64,000 nt of DNA from NCBI RefSeq assembly GCF_041146395.1, contig NC_090984.1, positions 79,681,114-79,745,113 of the forward strand, written 5' to 3'. This document shows, one piece after another, positions 11,151-22,504 of this stretch (the stretch's first letter is position 1; the number at the start of each line of letters is the position of its first letter). Source of the stretch: Eulemur rufifrons (lineage: Eukaryota > Chordata > Mammalia > Primates > Lemuridae). Under the pieces are notes generated by a model. That model was not told the origin of the DNA. It searched no databases and saw only the letters and a list, made by a program, of their open reading frames with translations. The translations under genes were made by a program, and so were the position numbers.

Positions 11151-13289
11151 TAATAAAGCTATACCATGGCCATAGTTGCATAATTATATGACAGAGAAGT
11201 GCAGAATTGGAAAGAATCTATTATCTAAAGTAAGTGATTTGTTAATGAGATGTGTGTAGTGGGATTCAAGCAAAAGACAATTTTTTTTTCTCTCATTTTA
11301 GGTCTTACAATTTCCATATGTAGAAACCTCTTTCCTAGCTCTTGGTGAAAAATCAGGCATCTCTCCTACTTTTTGGGCAATCTGACCAAAAAAAAAAATA
11401 GAAAATTCAAACTTTAATACAGTTCAAATCTTTCCCTCTTCATAGATAGATAAGGGGAAAGCCTACTTCAGTAAGACTTAGAAGTCTACAATTGGTGGAG
11501 GAGTGAATGTTTTAACGTTTGACATCTCTCTTGCCCCATTTGTTCTCTTACTTTCTTCCTTTCTTCCTTGTAGCTGCTTTTGTTTGTTTGCTTGTTTTGC
11601 TATTTTAAGGCTGAAGAAAGTAGTGGAGGACCAGAAAACCTAATATGTCTTAGACAAGTACAGTAGTCTTGGCATTGGATTATTTTGTGAGGTAAATGCA
11701 GAATTTTCTGTTTTTTTAAATTGTGAATTATTTAGGGGATTTTTTTGGAGTATGATTTTCTCTACATACAATTCTTTGATTCCAGTTGCCAACAACCCCC
11801 CTTAGATAGATTTTTTAGATTGGTTGATTCAACACCTATTCCCACTGCTTTCTAGGGTGCTAAAACTAAAAAAAGAGTTAAAACTACTTTTCTCCAGCTG
11901 TCTTGCTTCTCGTGTTCTGGATATGATTGAGCTTCCAGCAGAGAAGCATATCACACAAAACAGGAATAGAGTGGTAGATATAGTGACATCCATTTTAAGA
12001 ATGCCATTTGTAATAGAGGATACGTAGAATTTTCTGATACAAGGTGATGCATGTGTTCCTCAAAATATTTGCGTCTGATATGTTATTGATGTAGGGGCAA
12101 AATACCTAGAGAAGGGGAAAGACGCACAATAAGCACTTCCAAGATTACCTGACACATGAAGCCCAGGAAAAGATGGGGGTGAATGGATACTATGTTTAGG
12201 GAGAGAGCGCCACCTATTGGTGGTTTCTGCGTTAGACTGTATTAGTGTACTGTGCTTTCAGATGCTATTGTTTGGTGTAAAAAATTAACAAATTGGAGAA
12301 CATTTTTATGAACCGTTTTACACTACGTTCTTCTTATTACCTTATTCAACATTCATATATAATTTAATACATGCAGTGGTAGCATTCACTGTAGCAAAGG
12401 ATACTGTAGTAGTGGCTTCCCAATTTGTCAGGTAGCCTCTTGATCTTGGCTAGAGCAGCAGTTGGAGATCAAATTCCATGGAATAGCTTTGGTCCTTTCC
12501 TACCAGCTCAGGCTCTATTCTGCTTCATCAGCCCTTCCAGCAATTCTGTAAGCCTTAATACCCTGCAATAAATGTACTTCTGCTTAATTAGCTAGAAGGG
12601 ATTATTTTTTTCTTTTACTGAATATAGACGTATAGAGTAAATATTGCATGGAGATGTGAAAGGCCAGAGACTCAAGAAAAGAGAAGGCTGAGATTGCTAA
12701 ACTCATCTGATTGGGTTTGAAAGTAGTAAATATCCTTCTAGTTAGATCCTAGAATTAAATATCAGAGAATGAGGCAATGCTAGTATGTAGTCCATATTTG
12801 TGAAAGAGGTACTTATATTTTTACTTGGAGTTACCTAGAATGAAGTGCTTATCATGTAATATAAATACTGCATGTTAAGCTGCCTATTTTTGTTTCCTTA
12901 GGGGGCTTACAGAAAAAAAAAAATCATAAGCTTAGAGCCGTAAAATTCTTCCTCATTGACTTATCAGAGGATTGGAGATCTATGGTACCTCCTAATAGAA
13001 TCTATCTCTTGGAGGTAAAATACTATTATACAAAAATCAGAAACAAAGTCTGATCCTGTGGGTTGCCAAATTATAAAATAAGTTGAAATCATAGCTTTTC
13101 TAAACATCTTTTTAAATTTAGGGCATCCATTGGAAAAGAGTGGTACTCTGAGAATTAATATGAGATACTTTTGTGTATTCAGATATTTCTTAGTACCTGA
13201 AGTCTAAATTCCACTGAATCTTTCTTGTCAGCAGAAGCAAATCCTCCCTCTCTGATAAGGTTGTGCCTGCCTTGTCTGAAGTTGTTGTA
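11151..13289. other. Mostly unassigned DNA, 2.1 kb
   Basis: No confident family. At 12430-12595 the text 'ttctgcttcatcagcccttccagcaattctgtaagcc...caataaatgtacttctgcttaa' resembles the 3' end of an LTR with its polyadenylation signal, but I cannot name it. A CTCF-like core with an internal inverted repeat CCACC-TATT-GGTGG lies at 12210-12223. Open frames here do not look coding. Confidence 0.4.
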
Positions 13290-13867
13290 CTATCTCACTT
13301 GTGATAATTGACATACAAAGAGATATTACACAGTATATTATTTTTTGTATCTGACACATTTTTCAGTATATTTTTAGAATTATCTGTATTTTTGTATGTA
13401 TTAGTAATTTGTTACATTTTATTGCTAAATAGTATTTCTTTAAATGAATACACTACAATTTGCTTATTTATTCTCCTATTGATTGACATTTGAGCTATTT
13501 TCAGTGTGGGACAATATAACTAAAGCTACTATGAACATTCCTGTGATGTTTTCTTTTGACATATGCTTTTATTTCTCTTGTGTAAATATCTAGGAGTAGA
13601 AATGCTTGATAATATAATACAGGTTTAACTATCAAAGAGTTTTACAAAGTGGTTGGATATGTTATAGAAATTTAAGAGTCTGGTTGCTCCAAATCATTGC
13701 CAGTATTAAGAGTTATCAGTCTTTTTAATTTTAGCTATTTTAGTGGACCTTATGTAGCATCTCACTGTGGCTTTAGTTGACTTCCCTGATTACTAATGAT
13801 GTTAATCAATATTTCATAAACTTATTTATTTTTGTTTGTATTTTTAAATTTATTTTAATTTTTATTA
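13290..13867 (-). mobile_element. Old L1 (L1M-type) 3' end, antisense, part 1
   Basis: The plus strand reads like an antisense ancient L1: 'ttgctaaatagtatttctttaaatg', 'tgcttatttattctcctattgattgac', 'actatgaacattcctg', 'ctaggagtagaaatgcttg' and 'catctcactgtggctttag'. Divergence is high. It continues after the Alu at 13880-14163. Confidence 0.75.
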
Positions 13868-14163
13868 TTTATTTATTTAGTTTTTAGACAGAGTCTCACT
13901 CTGTTGCCTGGACTAGAGTGCCCTGGCATCAGCCTAGCTCACAGCAACCTCAAACTCTTGGGCTCAAGCAATCCTCTTCCTCAGCCTCCTGAGTAGCTGG
14001 GACTACAGGCGTGCACCACCACGCCTGACTAATTTTTTATATTTTTAGTAGAGACGGGGTCTCCTTCTTGCTCAGGCTGGTCTTGAACTACTGACCTTGA
14101 GTGATCCTCCTGCATTGGCCTCCAGAGTGCTAGGATTATAGGCGTGAGCCACTGCGCCAGGCC
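13868..14163 (-). mobile_element. Alu SINE, antisense
   Basis: A dimeric Alu in minus orientation inserted in the old L1. It begins with a T/A-rich tail (13858-13880), then 'agacagagtctcactctgttgcc', a right arm with 'cagcctagctcacagcaacctcaaactc' and a left arm ending 'gtgagccactgcgccaggcc'. The AGCCTAGCTCACAGCAACC block is shared with the lemur-type Alus in this window, but the central linker here is short. No clear target-site duplication could be read in the T-rich flank. Confidence 0.9.
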
Positions 14164-15410
14164 CTGACCATTTGGTATCTTCTTTTTTGAAGTGTACATT
14201 CAAGACTTGCCCTATTTGGATTTATTTGTTTATTATCTTACAAAATTGCAGGAGTTCTTTACAGACTTTAGATTTTTAATTTAATGATGTAATTTTTGTG
14301 ACCTGTCAAAGATAGCAATGACACCAAGGTCACAAAGATTTTCTCTAGTATTTACTTATAGCAGCTTTATATTTAATGGCTACTTATAGTATCAGTTCTT
14401 TATGATGGTGCAACTATCTTAAACCATAATAAATTCAATGAAAATAAATTCTATTTTACCTGCCTTAAAATTTATACTCTTGCCTTCCTTTGGTTCATTT
14501 TTCTTTGTGTATCTTCTTCCATTCTTTTACCATCAAGCTTTCTTTATCCACCACTGCCCTCTTTCAAAATGTATTTCTTAGATACTGCATAATGCTGCAT
14601 CTTGTTTTCATAAATCCATTCTGAGAATTTCTATTTTGGTAAGTGAATTTAACTCATTACATTTATTTTAATCAATGAATGGATATAAATTCCTTCAGCA
14701 GATAATGCAAAATTTATAAATTTGACTTTTTGTTCTTTACTGATATCTTATATATTAAGGTCATTTCAAACTTTTTTCTCTATTACTTTCCTGACATAAT
14801 GAAAATTTTCTTCTCCTCAAAATACTTGGCCTATATTCATTTCCTTATTGTTCACTTTCTACCCTAACCTCCAAAACCATCATTTTGGTATTATTTTGAG
14901 TTTTGGTTGTGTGTTCTTTTGAATATTTTTGTTTATTGCATATTTAGACAATAGTGCAATCCAGTAAGTTATTTATTCACCTTCACATAACGTTTATGTA
15001 TTAGCATCCTCTTGGATTTATTTTTGTCCTTATTTGGCTATTTTCTCCATGTGTAATTTCAGGTAGTTTCTTTTGTTTTAAAACTTTTGAGAGTTGTGCA
15101 ACTTAAAATATTTTTATTTTGTCTTTTTTAAAAATGAGAGTTTGTTAGTATAAAATTCTGCATTAAGTTATTTTTATTTTTCTTCCATAATTTGAAAATG
15201 ATGTAACACTGGTTTTTCTTTTCTTTTTTTTTTTTTTTCCCCCTACATTATCAGTGATTCCTGTATCAATCTTTTGCTTGCTCTTTTAGGGCAGATCCAC
15301 TTTCTCTAGATGCTTGGGGAAATGTCATGTTATTTTAGATATTCTTGAATTTTACTGTAATTTATATGGATGTGCGTGTGTAAATCTTTTTGGAGTTTTT
15401 ATCTTTCATA
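14164..15410 (-). mobile_element. Old L1 (L1M-type), antisense, part 2
   Basis: Continuation of the antisense ancient L1 after the Alu. Landmarks on the plus strand are 'tgcaggagttctttacagactttag', 'taagtgaatttaactcattacatttattttaatc' and 'tataaaattctgca'. A T17 run lies at about 15222-15238, and the last landmark is 'tttggagtttttatctttcatatat'. Order and spacing fit L1M antisense, but similarity is patchy and several copies may be joined. Confidence 0.6.
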
Positions 15411-15454
15411 TATAGATAAAAACATACAAAAGATAAAAACTACATAAAAACTTT

Positions 15455-15838
15455 ATATAGAGACAGAGAAGAGCAGAGAGAGATTTATTTTAAGAATATG
15501 GCTCAAATGATTGTGGGGTTATGAGGTTGCAGGATCTGCAAGTTCAAAATCTGTAGGACAGGCCCACAGGCTGGAAACTGAGGCAGGAGTTGGTGATGCA
15601 GTCTTGAAGCAAAATTTCTTCTTTTCTGAGAAATCTCAATTTTCCTCTTAAGGCTTTCAACTGATTGGATAAGCCCTACCCACCTTATCTAGGATAATCA
15701 TTTACTTAGAGAACTGATTGTAGATGTTAACTCCATGTGCCAAATATACATCACAGCAACACCTAGATTAGTGTTTGATTAAATAACTGGTTGCTATCCC
15801 CTAGCCAAGTTGACACATGAAATTAATCATCAGAGCCT
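15455..15838. repeat. LTR-like mammalian interspersed repeat, family unresolved
   Basis: The pieces 'agagagatttattttaagaatatggctc', 'atctgcaagttcaaaatctgtaggacaggcc', 'ggctttcaactgattggataagccc', 'cagcaacacctagattagtgtttg' and 'ccaagttgacacatgaaattaatcatca' match a frequent LTR-like repeat of placental mammals. I remember the consensus but not a secure family name or orientation. AT-rich short repeats (AGATAAAAAC twice) lie just upstream at 15413-15450. Confidence 0.65.
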
Positions 15839-16553
15839 TCTTCCCAGTTTTAAGGAGGCATTGGCCTACCTAGTAAAGGTAGGAAATAGAAAAGAAGAGA
15901 AAAGATCCCCGAAGTGTTGCCCATCTGGGATGTCCGAACAACTTTTCCATACTGCCCATTTGCACATACACTGAGTAACCACTTTCTTCCTTGGTAAAAG
16001 TGCTTTGTACTTTTACATTTTGTTCTTTAATCCATCAATCTTTTTTTATTTATTGTATACCTGGGACTGCCTTGGGAGAAGGAGCCAAAAGCCTATATGG
16101 GTTTTTTGTATTCTCTCGAAATGTAAGACTTTAAAGAAATTTAGGTGCAAAGGATACATTGTGATTTCTTCTAATTTATCTGGAATAGACAATCATGCCT
16201 CATACTTACTCTCAAGGAGATTTTGCTTAAGTAGATAATACAGACATAGTGAGCTATTAGGAGGCTTTCTTGTTACAAATTTTTGTCGTGGGAATTTCTT
16301 CATTTGCAGTGATTGTTCTCTGGTACAAATAAAAGTGGGCATATAGAAGTTTTAATTTTGGGGGTATCTTTCCATAGTTAAAAATTCAGGATCACCTATA
16401 TGCTAATTATTGCTCTGAATCCTAGAAGAGCCTCCCAAGTAACATCAAAACATCAATAAAAAGACTGACGTTGACAGTAAAATATACTTGAATTATGTGA
16501 TCTACACTTTTTAATGAGGTTCATTTTGCTTATTCATTACTGCGGGGAGGACA
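15839..16553. other. Unassigned DNA
   Basis: No recognised repeat. A 77-codon frame at 16005-16238 has no domain and no splice or start context that would suggest an exon. Confidence 0.45.
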
Positions 16554-16675
16554 CCTGGCCATTCATGAGGGGTCGGTTCCCATGACCCAAACACCTCTCA
16601 GTAGGCCCCGCCTCCAACGTTGGGGATCAAATTTCAACATGGGATTTGGAGGGGACAAACATCCACACCTTATCA
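16554..16675 (-). mobile_element. MaLR LTR fragment (THE1/MST-like), antisense
   Basis: The plus strand reads 'attcatgaggggtcggttcccatgacccaaacacctctcagtaggccccgcctcc', 'atttcaacatgggatttggaggggacaaac' and 'accttatca'. This is the reverse complement of the first 120 bp or so of a MaLR LTR. The rest of the LTR is missing. MST is more likely than THE1 in a strepsirrhine. Confidence 0.75.
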
Positions 16676-16935
16676 TTTCTCCTTTGCTTTAGCCTGTTTC
16701 TCCTTCCCAAAACTTTGCTCTCTTTTTCTTATCCAATTTTTCTTTACTCTTGCCTTAGTAAATACAAATTATCTACTCATAACAGTTCTCGTATGAGAGG
16801 TGGAAAGTCATCTAGTCCAATAAAACATGCCTTTCTTGAGAGGAAATTTGCTGGTCTATCTCATACGCTGATGACATCATACATTTTTAAAAGCAGACAC
16901 ACTGGGCTTTTCGAAAAGGAAATTTAAATTCGCTG
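16676..16935. other. Unassigned DNA
   Basis: No repeat recognised. The 93-codon frame that starts inside the LTR at 16646 and runs to 16927 is not supported as coding. Confidence 0.45.
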
Positions 16936-17412
16936 GCTGGCATTCAAGAATCTACATGGCTTGCCCCAACCCTCCCGTTCATGGCTTACTTTCCACTATT
17001 ATACTTAGTACCCAATATACCCTAGAAGAAGGTGAATGTGGTTAGGCTGAAAATGCGCTTCATTTTCTAGCCATTGTCCTGTACTTAAGTAGTTCTCTCC
17101 ACTAGAAATGCTTTTTTCATCCCAAGGCTCTGTCCTTTTTGAAATCTTTTAAAACATTAAAACTCAGTTCAACTGATTAATTCTTCTTTAAACCTTCCCT
17201 GACAGCTTACAATCACTATTCACGTTCCTCACTTTGGGGGTTTCCTCAGGATATTTCATCATTTTTTAATTGAAATGTTTTATTCTTTCTAATCTCCTGT
17301 ACTGGATGGTGAGCTTCTGGAGTAGATCCTGAATCTGATTTTTGATTCATATCACAGCAACTAGCAAAGTATCTGGAACATAGTAAGCCTCTAATATGTA
17401 TTTTTGTTAAAG
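16936..17412 (+). mobile_element. L2 LINE 3' end, sense
   Basis: An ancient L2 copy showing the expected order: 'ctacatggcttgcccc', 'cactagaaatgcttttttcatccc', 'aaccttccctgacagctt', 'tactggatggtgagcttctgg', 'atcacagcaactagcaaagtatctggaacatagtaagcctctaatatgtatttttgtt'. The ending is the L2 3' terminus. It is non-coding and highly diverged. Confidence 0.7.
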
Positions 17413-18229
17413 TTTATAATATATATTTATGTGTATAAAATATTAAAAGTAAATAAAAACTAATTATATTTCTGAGTGTTATTTCATAAGCAAGTATTGC
17501 TCCCATATTTAACACGTCAAGGTGTTTCCTCCTGAGATAAACATGAAAAGCACTATTGTTAGGAAAGGCAAAAATAGTACGAAACATAAGAAAATTATAT
17601 TTTTGAATTAGTAATATGCTGAATATGTACCGTAAACATATGCTATTACTTGATAATTGTATCTTACTTAAATCCAATAAAAACTAAATTTTATTCCCTA
17701 TTTAAAAACTGTGAGGGATTAGAATTGGGTCTTCAAATTATATTTAAAATTATGTTATTATGTTTAATATTTTGAATGGCCAGAAGCACTTTGTACTTGG
17801 AGAAATTTTTTCTATTACCTTTCTCTAAGATGCTTGATTTAACTCTATACTTGTCCCTTTTTCTCTATTTTAGCATGATGGAAGGTTATATGATTTTTGT
17901 TTTATAGATGTTTAAGCTCCATCATTAAAACATGAGCATTTAAGTTCTTAATTTTGCTTCTACTCTCTGGTGCATTGTGAATGCATATGTACATCATACA
18001 CATCAACTGATTTTTTAGGAGGTAACATAATTTAGTATTTGGTGAATAAATTTATATCAGCACAAAATGAACAACTATGAGAGTGAAAACAAGATAAACT
18101 TTATTGGTGTGGAGATAAATGAAGAGAGGATCAGAGTGATATTAAAGACATGTCGGAATAAAAATGGACTTCAGAAAAAATATGAAACAATATAGGAATT
18201 GTTAAGAGCAAATGACGTGGAGGCTGATT
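17413..18229. other. Unassigned AT-rich DNA
   Basis: No repeat recognised; an 87-codon minus-strand frame at 17414-17677 shows no domain. Confidence 0.45.
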
Positions 18230-18372
18230 GACAAGTTAAATTCTAGCTCTGATACTTCCAAGAGGTGTGATCTTTGGCAAGTTACTTAGTATTAATATCT
18301 TTATTCTTTAGTTTTCTCTTTGGTAAAGTATAATGATAGAAGCTACTTCATAGGGTTGTGGCATTAAATTAG
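18230..18372 (+). repeat. MIR SINE, sense
   Basis: The order 'tctagctctgatacttccaag', 'gtgatctttggcaagttacttagt', 'ttctctttggtaaagtataatgatag' and 'cttcatagggttgtggcattaaat' follows the MIR consensus (core plus 3' part) on the plus strand. Confidence 0.75.
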
Positions 18373-18477
18373 TGTATTTCCATTAAACATTTTGACCTCA
18401 CCATTTCTGTATAAACAATAGCTGTTATTGTCTCATAGAAGCACTTCAAATATCCAGAAACAACAATCCTTAACACG

Positions 18478-18562
18478 TTCTGTAGAACTAACTCTGTGCC
18501 AAGCACTGGACGCACATTACCTCACTTAATCCCTTCAATTACTCCCTGCCAACAGGAAAGTA
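18478..18562 (-). repeat. MIR SINE, antisense, outer part 1 (split)
   Basis: The plus strand shows 'aactctgtgccaagcactggacgcacattacctcacttaatcccttcaatta', the reverse complement of the MIR 3' half. The element is cut near 18550 and resumes at 18955, with about 390 bp of other sequence between. Confidence 0.7.
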
Positions 18563-18954
18563 ATGGCAGATTCAAAACAGCAATATAAGGAGAGCTGAAC
18601 CTACCTCAAGAAGGGGTACTGAAAGCATAGGGCTAACACAGTTGGGGCCTTTACTAGACGAGGCCTGAAGGGGCAAAACGAAAGAAGAGTTAATGGAACC
18701 TGCAGTTATAGGAAGAGTGTTGCCAACCAGAAGCCGTGGTCTTTGGTTGGTGGATGCAGCCAATCTACAGTAACCTGGCAAGAAGAAAGGAGAATAAATG
18801 TCTTTACCTTACACCCTACCACCTCCTTCTCTGGCCCAGTGGGAAGCTGGAAGGCCAGAGAGCCCATTCATATGAGTAGGCCTCCCTGAGCACAGCGCAG
18901 GCTGGAGGCACGTGAAGAAGGGAATCTGATGGGCAAATATAAGATAAATGGCAC
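18563..18954. repeat. Interspersed repeat of unknown name, inserted in a MIR
   Basis: This GC-richer block separates two halves of one MIR, which means it arrived after the MIR. Features such as 'ttgccaaccagaagccgtggtc', 'aggagaataaatgtcttt', 'gtgggaagctggaaggccagagagccc' and 'gcctccctgagcacagcgcaggctgg' match a repeat pattern I recall from other mammalian loci, but I cannot name it. A 69-codon minus-strand frame at 18572-18781 is incidental. Confidence 0.5.
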
Positions 18955-19133
18955 AAAACACTATGAAATAGGAGCTATTGTACTACTTGGGTACAGATGA
19001 GGAAACTGAGGATCAGGAAGGTTAAGTGATTTGCCTAGTGTCACAGCTACTAAGCAAGTGGCAGACTCAAGGCTTGAACCTAAGCAATCTGGCTCCAAGG
19101 CGGTGGTGTTAAACACCATGCTGTACTGCATAG
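18955..19133 (-). repeat. MIR SINE, antisense, outer part 2 (split)
   Basis: Very clear MIR in reverse: 'tatgaaataggagctatt', 'acagatgaggaaactgaggatcaggaaggttaagtgatttgcc', 'tcacagctactaagcaagtggcaga', 'ggcttgaacctaagcaatctggctcc' and 'ccatgctgtactgc'. The tRNA-like end lies at the right. Confidence 0.9.
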
Positions 19134-19859
19134 TGTATGTCTACTGGAGGTTACTTGGCAGAATCAAATGAAGCCACATTCATCTTTCTGAGAAGAGTAA
19201 TTTCAGGAGATAGAGGAAGTCATGTGAAAGGTATTGCTGCTATCATTTATTTAAACTAATAAGGGGTAACTAAGGAAATAAAAGTTTCAGAAAACAGGAA
19301 AAGTGGAGCTTTAAGGTTCATAAAAATCATTAAGTGTAATATATAGCAGGCTGGTTATGAGCTGCAAGTGGTAAAAATTTTGACTAGAGACAGAAGGTTT
19401 TAATCAAACTGTAAATTTACAATAAAAAATTAGAGGGATAATTGGAACAGTATTTATAGAGATATACATAAATATTGAAAAAGGGTGCTCACCTGGACCA
19501 ATATAAGGTACTTTATATTTGAGTGAGACTTTAAAAGTGCTAAATAGGAAAACAAAGGCATGCTTACACTTTGGACTTGGTTCAAGAAGAAAAACTTGGG
19601 AGGGAAAGTTTTATGGCTTAAAGAAATCCATTATATTGTTGGAGAGTAACTTCCCATTTTCTTTCTAACTTTTCTGTTAGGAACTGGTAGTCTGAAACTA
19701 ATCATGATAACAGGGGAATGAATTCCCAAGACAGTTAAGAAGATTGTTCAATAGAATTGAGCCATATCAAATGAGTTTAAGTCCTCAGCTCTAGATAAAT
19801 TACCTTTGTAAGGGTATTTCTATAGTTTTAACCTTTTCCCAACTCCATGCAGGACATTT
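19134..19859. other. Unassigned AT-rich DNA
   Basis: No recognised repeat, coding frame or RNA gene. Confidence 0.45.
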
Positions 19860-20425
19860 TAACACAATGTCTTAAAGGTATCTCATTTTTAATCTGTAAA
19901 AATTGTTCATCCTCCATCCCCAAACTTGCTCCTACTTCTCCATTATTTTTAACCTAGTCTCTTAATTCACATGATTCTCCTAGTCATGTGTTCCTCAACC
20001 CTCAAGAATATTATAGCCTCATAGTCAGCTCTGTCTTTCCCATTTGATGAGTCTCGATAGCCAGTTATGTATCAGAGGATGCTGACAAGCATTCTACCGT
20101 TTCTTAAATCTAGGTCCTTTGCCATCCCACTTGAGTAATTCTAGCTCAGTCTTTAATTAAATGGATGCATGGACTGCTTGTTGAGGGTGTACTATTTACT
20201 GGGAAATATAAGAATGAATAAGATACTGTTTATGCTATGAATGATCTCATATTTTAGTCTGTTTCCCTCCCAGACTATTGTAGTCACATCCTTTCTTGCT
20301 TCTTTTTACCTGTTCTTGTACCAGTCTAATTTATCCTACAGACTGCCAACAGCTACAGTCCAAAAATACAGATCTGATCATGTCATATCCTAATAACCTT
20401 CACGTGTGCCTTTCTTAAATCACCA
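19860..20425 (+). mobile_element. L2-type LINE, sense, patchy
   Basis: The clearest part is 20270-20425: 'cagactattgtagtcacatcctttcttgc', 'ctacagactgccaacagctacagtccaaaaatacagatctgatcatgtcatatcc'. This matches L2 just before its 3' UTR. Upstream, 'tccatccccaaacttgctcctacttc' fits the preceding L2 region. An insertion or divergent stretch lies at 20160-20260. Confidence 0.55.
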
Positions 20426-21159
20426 AAATTCCATTACAAATGAGTAAACAATATGGAATTTGTTTTAAAGTTATGTTTCTTATTTTCTCAAGTGGAAGTG
20501 CTGGCGGGTAGGCAGTGAATACAGAAAAAGAAAAGTATCTTCTTTTGTAGGAAAATCCCTAAACTATCTGGTTATCCTATGCTGATAGATGATAAGAAAA
20601 GAGAAGCTCTAAGAAACTCTTTTAAGGCTAAAATTGGGTTTATGAGTTTGGACACAAACATGTCCTTTTCTAATTATTTTAAGGTACTATGAATCTAAAA
20701 ATTTTACTGAAGAAAGTGGGACTATAACCTTCAAAAATTAATTATGCAACTATTTAATAGGATTTTTAATGCTCACTTGTCTTTTAAGAATGCATAAAGC
20801 AGGGAGAAAATAAAATAGCAAATTGCTGTATTAAAGGCTAAACTATAAAAGGAATAAACGCTTAAGTAGTTTCTTTCCTAGCACTCTTAAAACCCCCTTT
20901 TAAATTCTATAATAAAATTATCATTCCACAAATTTAAATACTCTAATGATGTTAATGATATTAGATTCAGCCACTTCCAACATTTCTATTTAAACTTTAC
21001 TAATTTTAAGAAACAAGAGGGAAGACAAGATATATAGTGACGTATACCAGAGTACTGGTTTAAAGGAATATTATAACCTCTCAAGAATAAGTATTTCTCT
21101 CCTAAGCAGAATCCAGATAGGGCATTTCTAATTATTATAATTTATTAGACTTAACAATT
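20426..21159. other. Unassigned AT-rich DNA
   Basis: Nothing recognised. Confidence 0.45.
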
Positions 21160-21345
21160 TTACTCACAACAGAAGGAGACAGTTAAAATGTCATTTCACA
21201 GATAAGGAAATTGAGGCTTATCTCAATAAATATCTCAATAAAATTATCTCAATAGAACTGAAATAATTTGCCCAGGGTCACATTGCTATTAAGAGCTGGA
21301 GCTAGAATTTAAGCCCCAGTTTTTTTGGTTGTATTATACATTCCA
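21160..21345 (-). repeat. MIR SINE, antisense, with local triplication
   Basis: The pieces 'tcatttcacagataaggaaattgaggctta', 'aaataatttgcccagggtcacattgctattaagagctgga' and 'gaatttaagccccag' are a MIR on the minus strand. Between the first two, the 9-mer ATCTCAATA occurs three times (21220-21228, 21232-21240, 21246-21254), a small local duplication not present in MIR. Confidence 0.75.
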
Positions 21346-22135
21346 AGATCTTTCCATTTTGTACCATTCTCCCAATCAATATTTTTACTAGACTATTTAT
21401 CACTGCAAATATTCCAAATCCAATTACAGAAGCACTCAGGGGTGAATTAAATCTTGGCCTTCGAATGCTACTCACTGGGAATGTGGTAATGGTCCCTCAA
21501 GAACTGTCTTGATTTATCTTTGGTCTTTCCTTTTGGCTTGTTTCAGAAGGTTTAAATGCTGCGTCCTCAAATGTCTTACTGTCCTATTAGCATCACTATT
21601 TCTAAGGTTTCCTTATGCACATAACATATTCCTTCAGACTCATTTTTTCTTGATTTCTATTTCTTCGGCATAATCTCTTTTCCATATTTCTTTAGTTTTC
21701 TCCACACAACTTAGGATTCACTTTCATTCCTTGCTTTTCCATTCTACAGTCATCTGCTCCTACTGTAACCTTGCTTCCTGCAGTTGTATTTTATTTTCTG
21801 TTTCCAGTCCTCATGTAGAGATCCTTCCTTTTCCTTTAAAGACCTTGATATTTAGAAGGAAACATTTTATTCCTTAAGTCTCATGAGGAAAACAAATACT
21901 CTCCAAAACAACACAGACGTCCTCACTGTGGCTTATTTTACTCTGCAAATTTAAACCACCTTCTGCTCACAAGAGCATTTACATACGTAGTTAAAAGACT
22001 GTTAGAAATGCCTAGTGAATTAGTAAATTTGCGTTTTAATCTTCTGCTATCCTTTACTTACATGCATTCACTTTATAAAACCTATATAGTAATGATGTTT
22101 AGAAAAATAATGGAAAGCTGTTAAATATTAATAAT
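21346..22135. other. Unassigned DNA
   Basis: Pyrimidine-rich on the plus strand at 21530-21840, without a family I can name. No coding signal. Confidence 0.4.
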
Positions 22136-22350
22136 TGTTATGGTTTGAATATGTCCCTTCCAAAATTCATATGTTAAAACTTAATCCCTACTGTGGTGAT
22201 ATTAAGAATTGGGGCTTTTGGGGGAGTGATTAAATCAGGATATTTCCTGATCCTTGCCCAAACTGTAGCACCGTGAGAAAATTAAATGATTGATATTTTA
22301 AGCCATTTAGTTTGGGGTTGGTTTATTGCCACAGGAGATATCTGACACAC
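22136..22350 (+). mobile_element. MaLR LTR with internal deletion, sense
   Basis: Both ends of a MaLR LTR are present: the start TGTTATGGTTTGAATATGTC at 22136 and the end 'aagccatttagtttggggttggtttattgccacaggagatatctgacac'. The total is only about 215 bp, roughly half a typical LTR of this kind. The middle, from about 22240 to 22275, is rearranged or deleted. Confidence 0.75.
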
Positions 22351-22384
22351 TTTTGTTTTTTACCTATTATCTACTATGCTACTA

Positions 22385-22504
22385 TTACAATTTTTATTAT
22401 GATATCATTATCCCATTTTACAGATGAAGTAACTGAGACTCAAGACATTAATAACTTGCTTAAGGTCCCAATAACTTGCCTAATGCCCTAACAAGTGGCA
22501 TTCC
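22385..22504 (-). repeat. MIR SINE, antisense
   Basis: The plus strand has 'tattatgatatcattatcccattttacagatgaagtaactgagactcaag', 'taacttgcttaaggtcccaataacttgcc' and 'acaagtggcattcc', which is the MIR core in reverse. Confidence 0.7.

Noticed and set aside
18955..19133. tRNA gene suggested by the GGCTTGAACC B-box-like string
   Set aside because: The string is the tRNA-derived part of a MIR SINE; no cloverleaf can be drawn.
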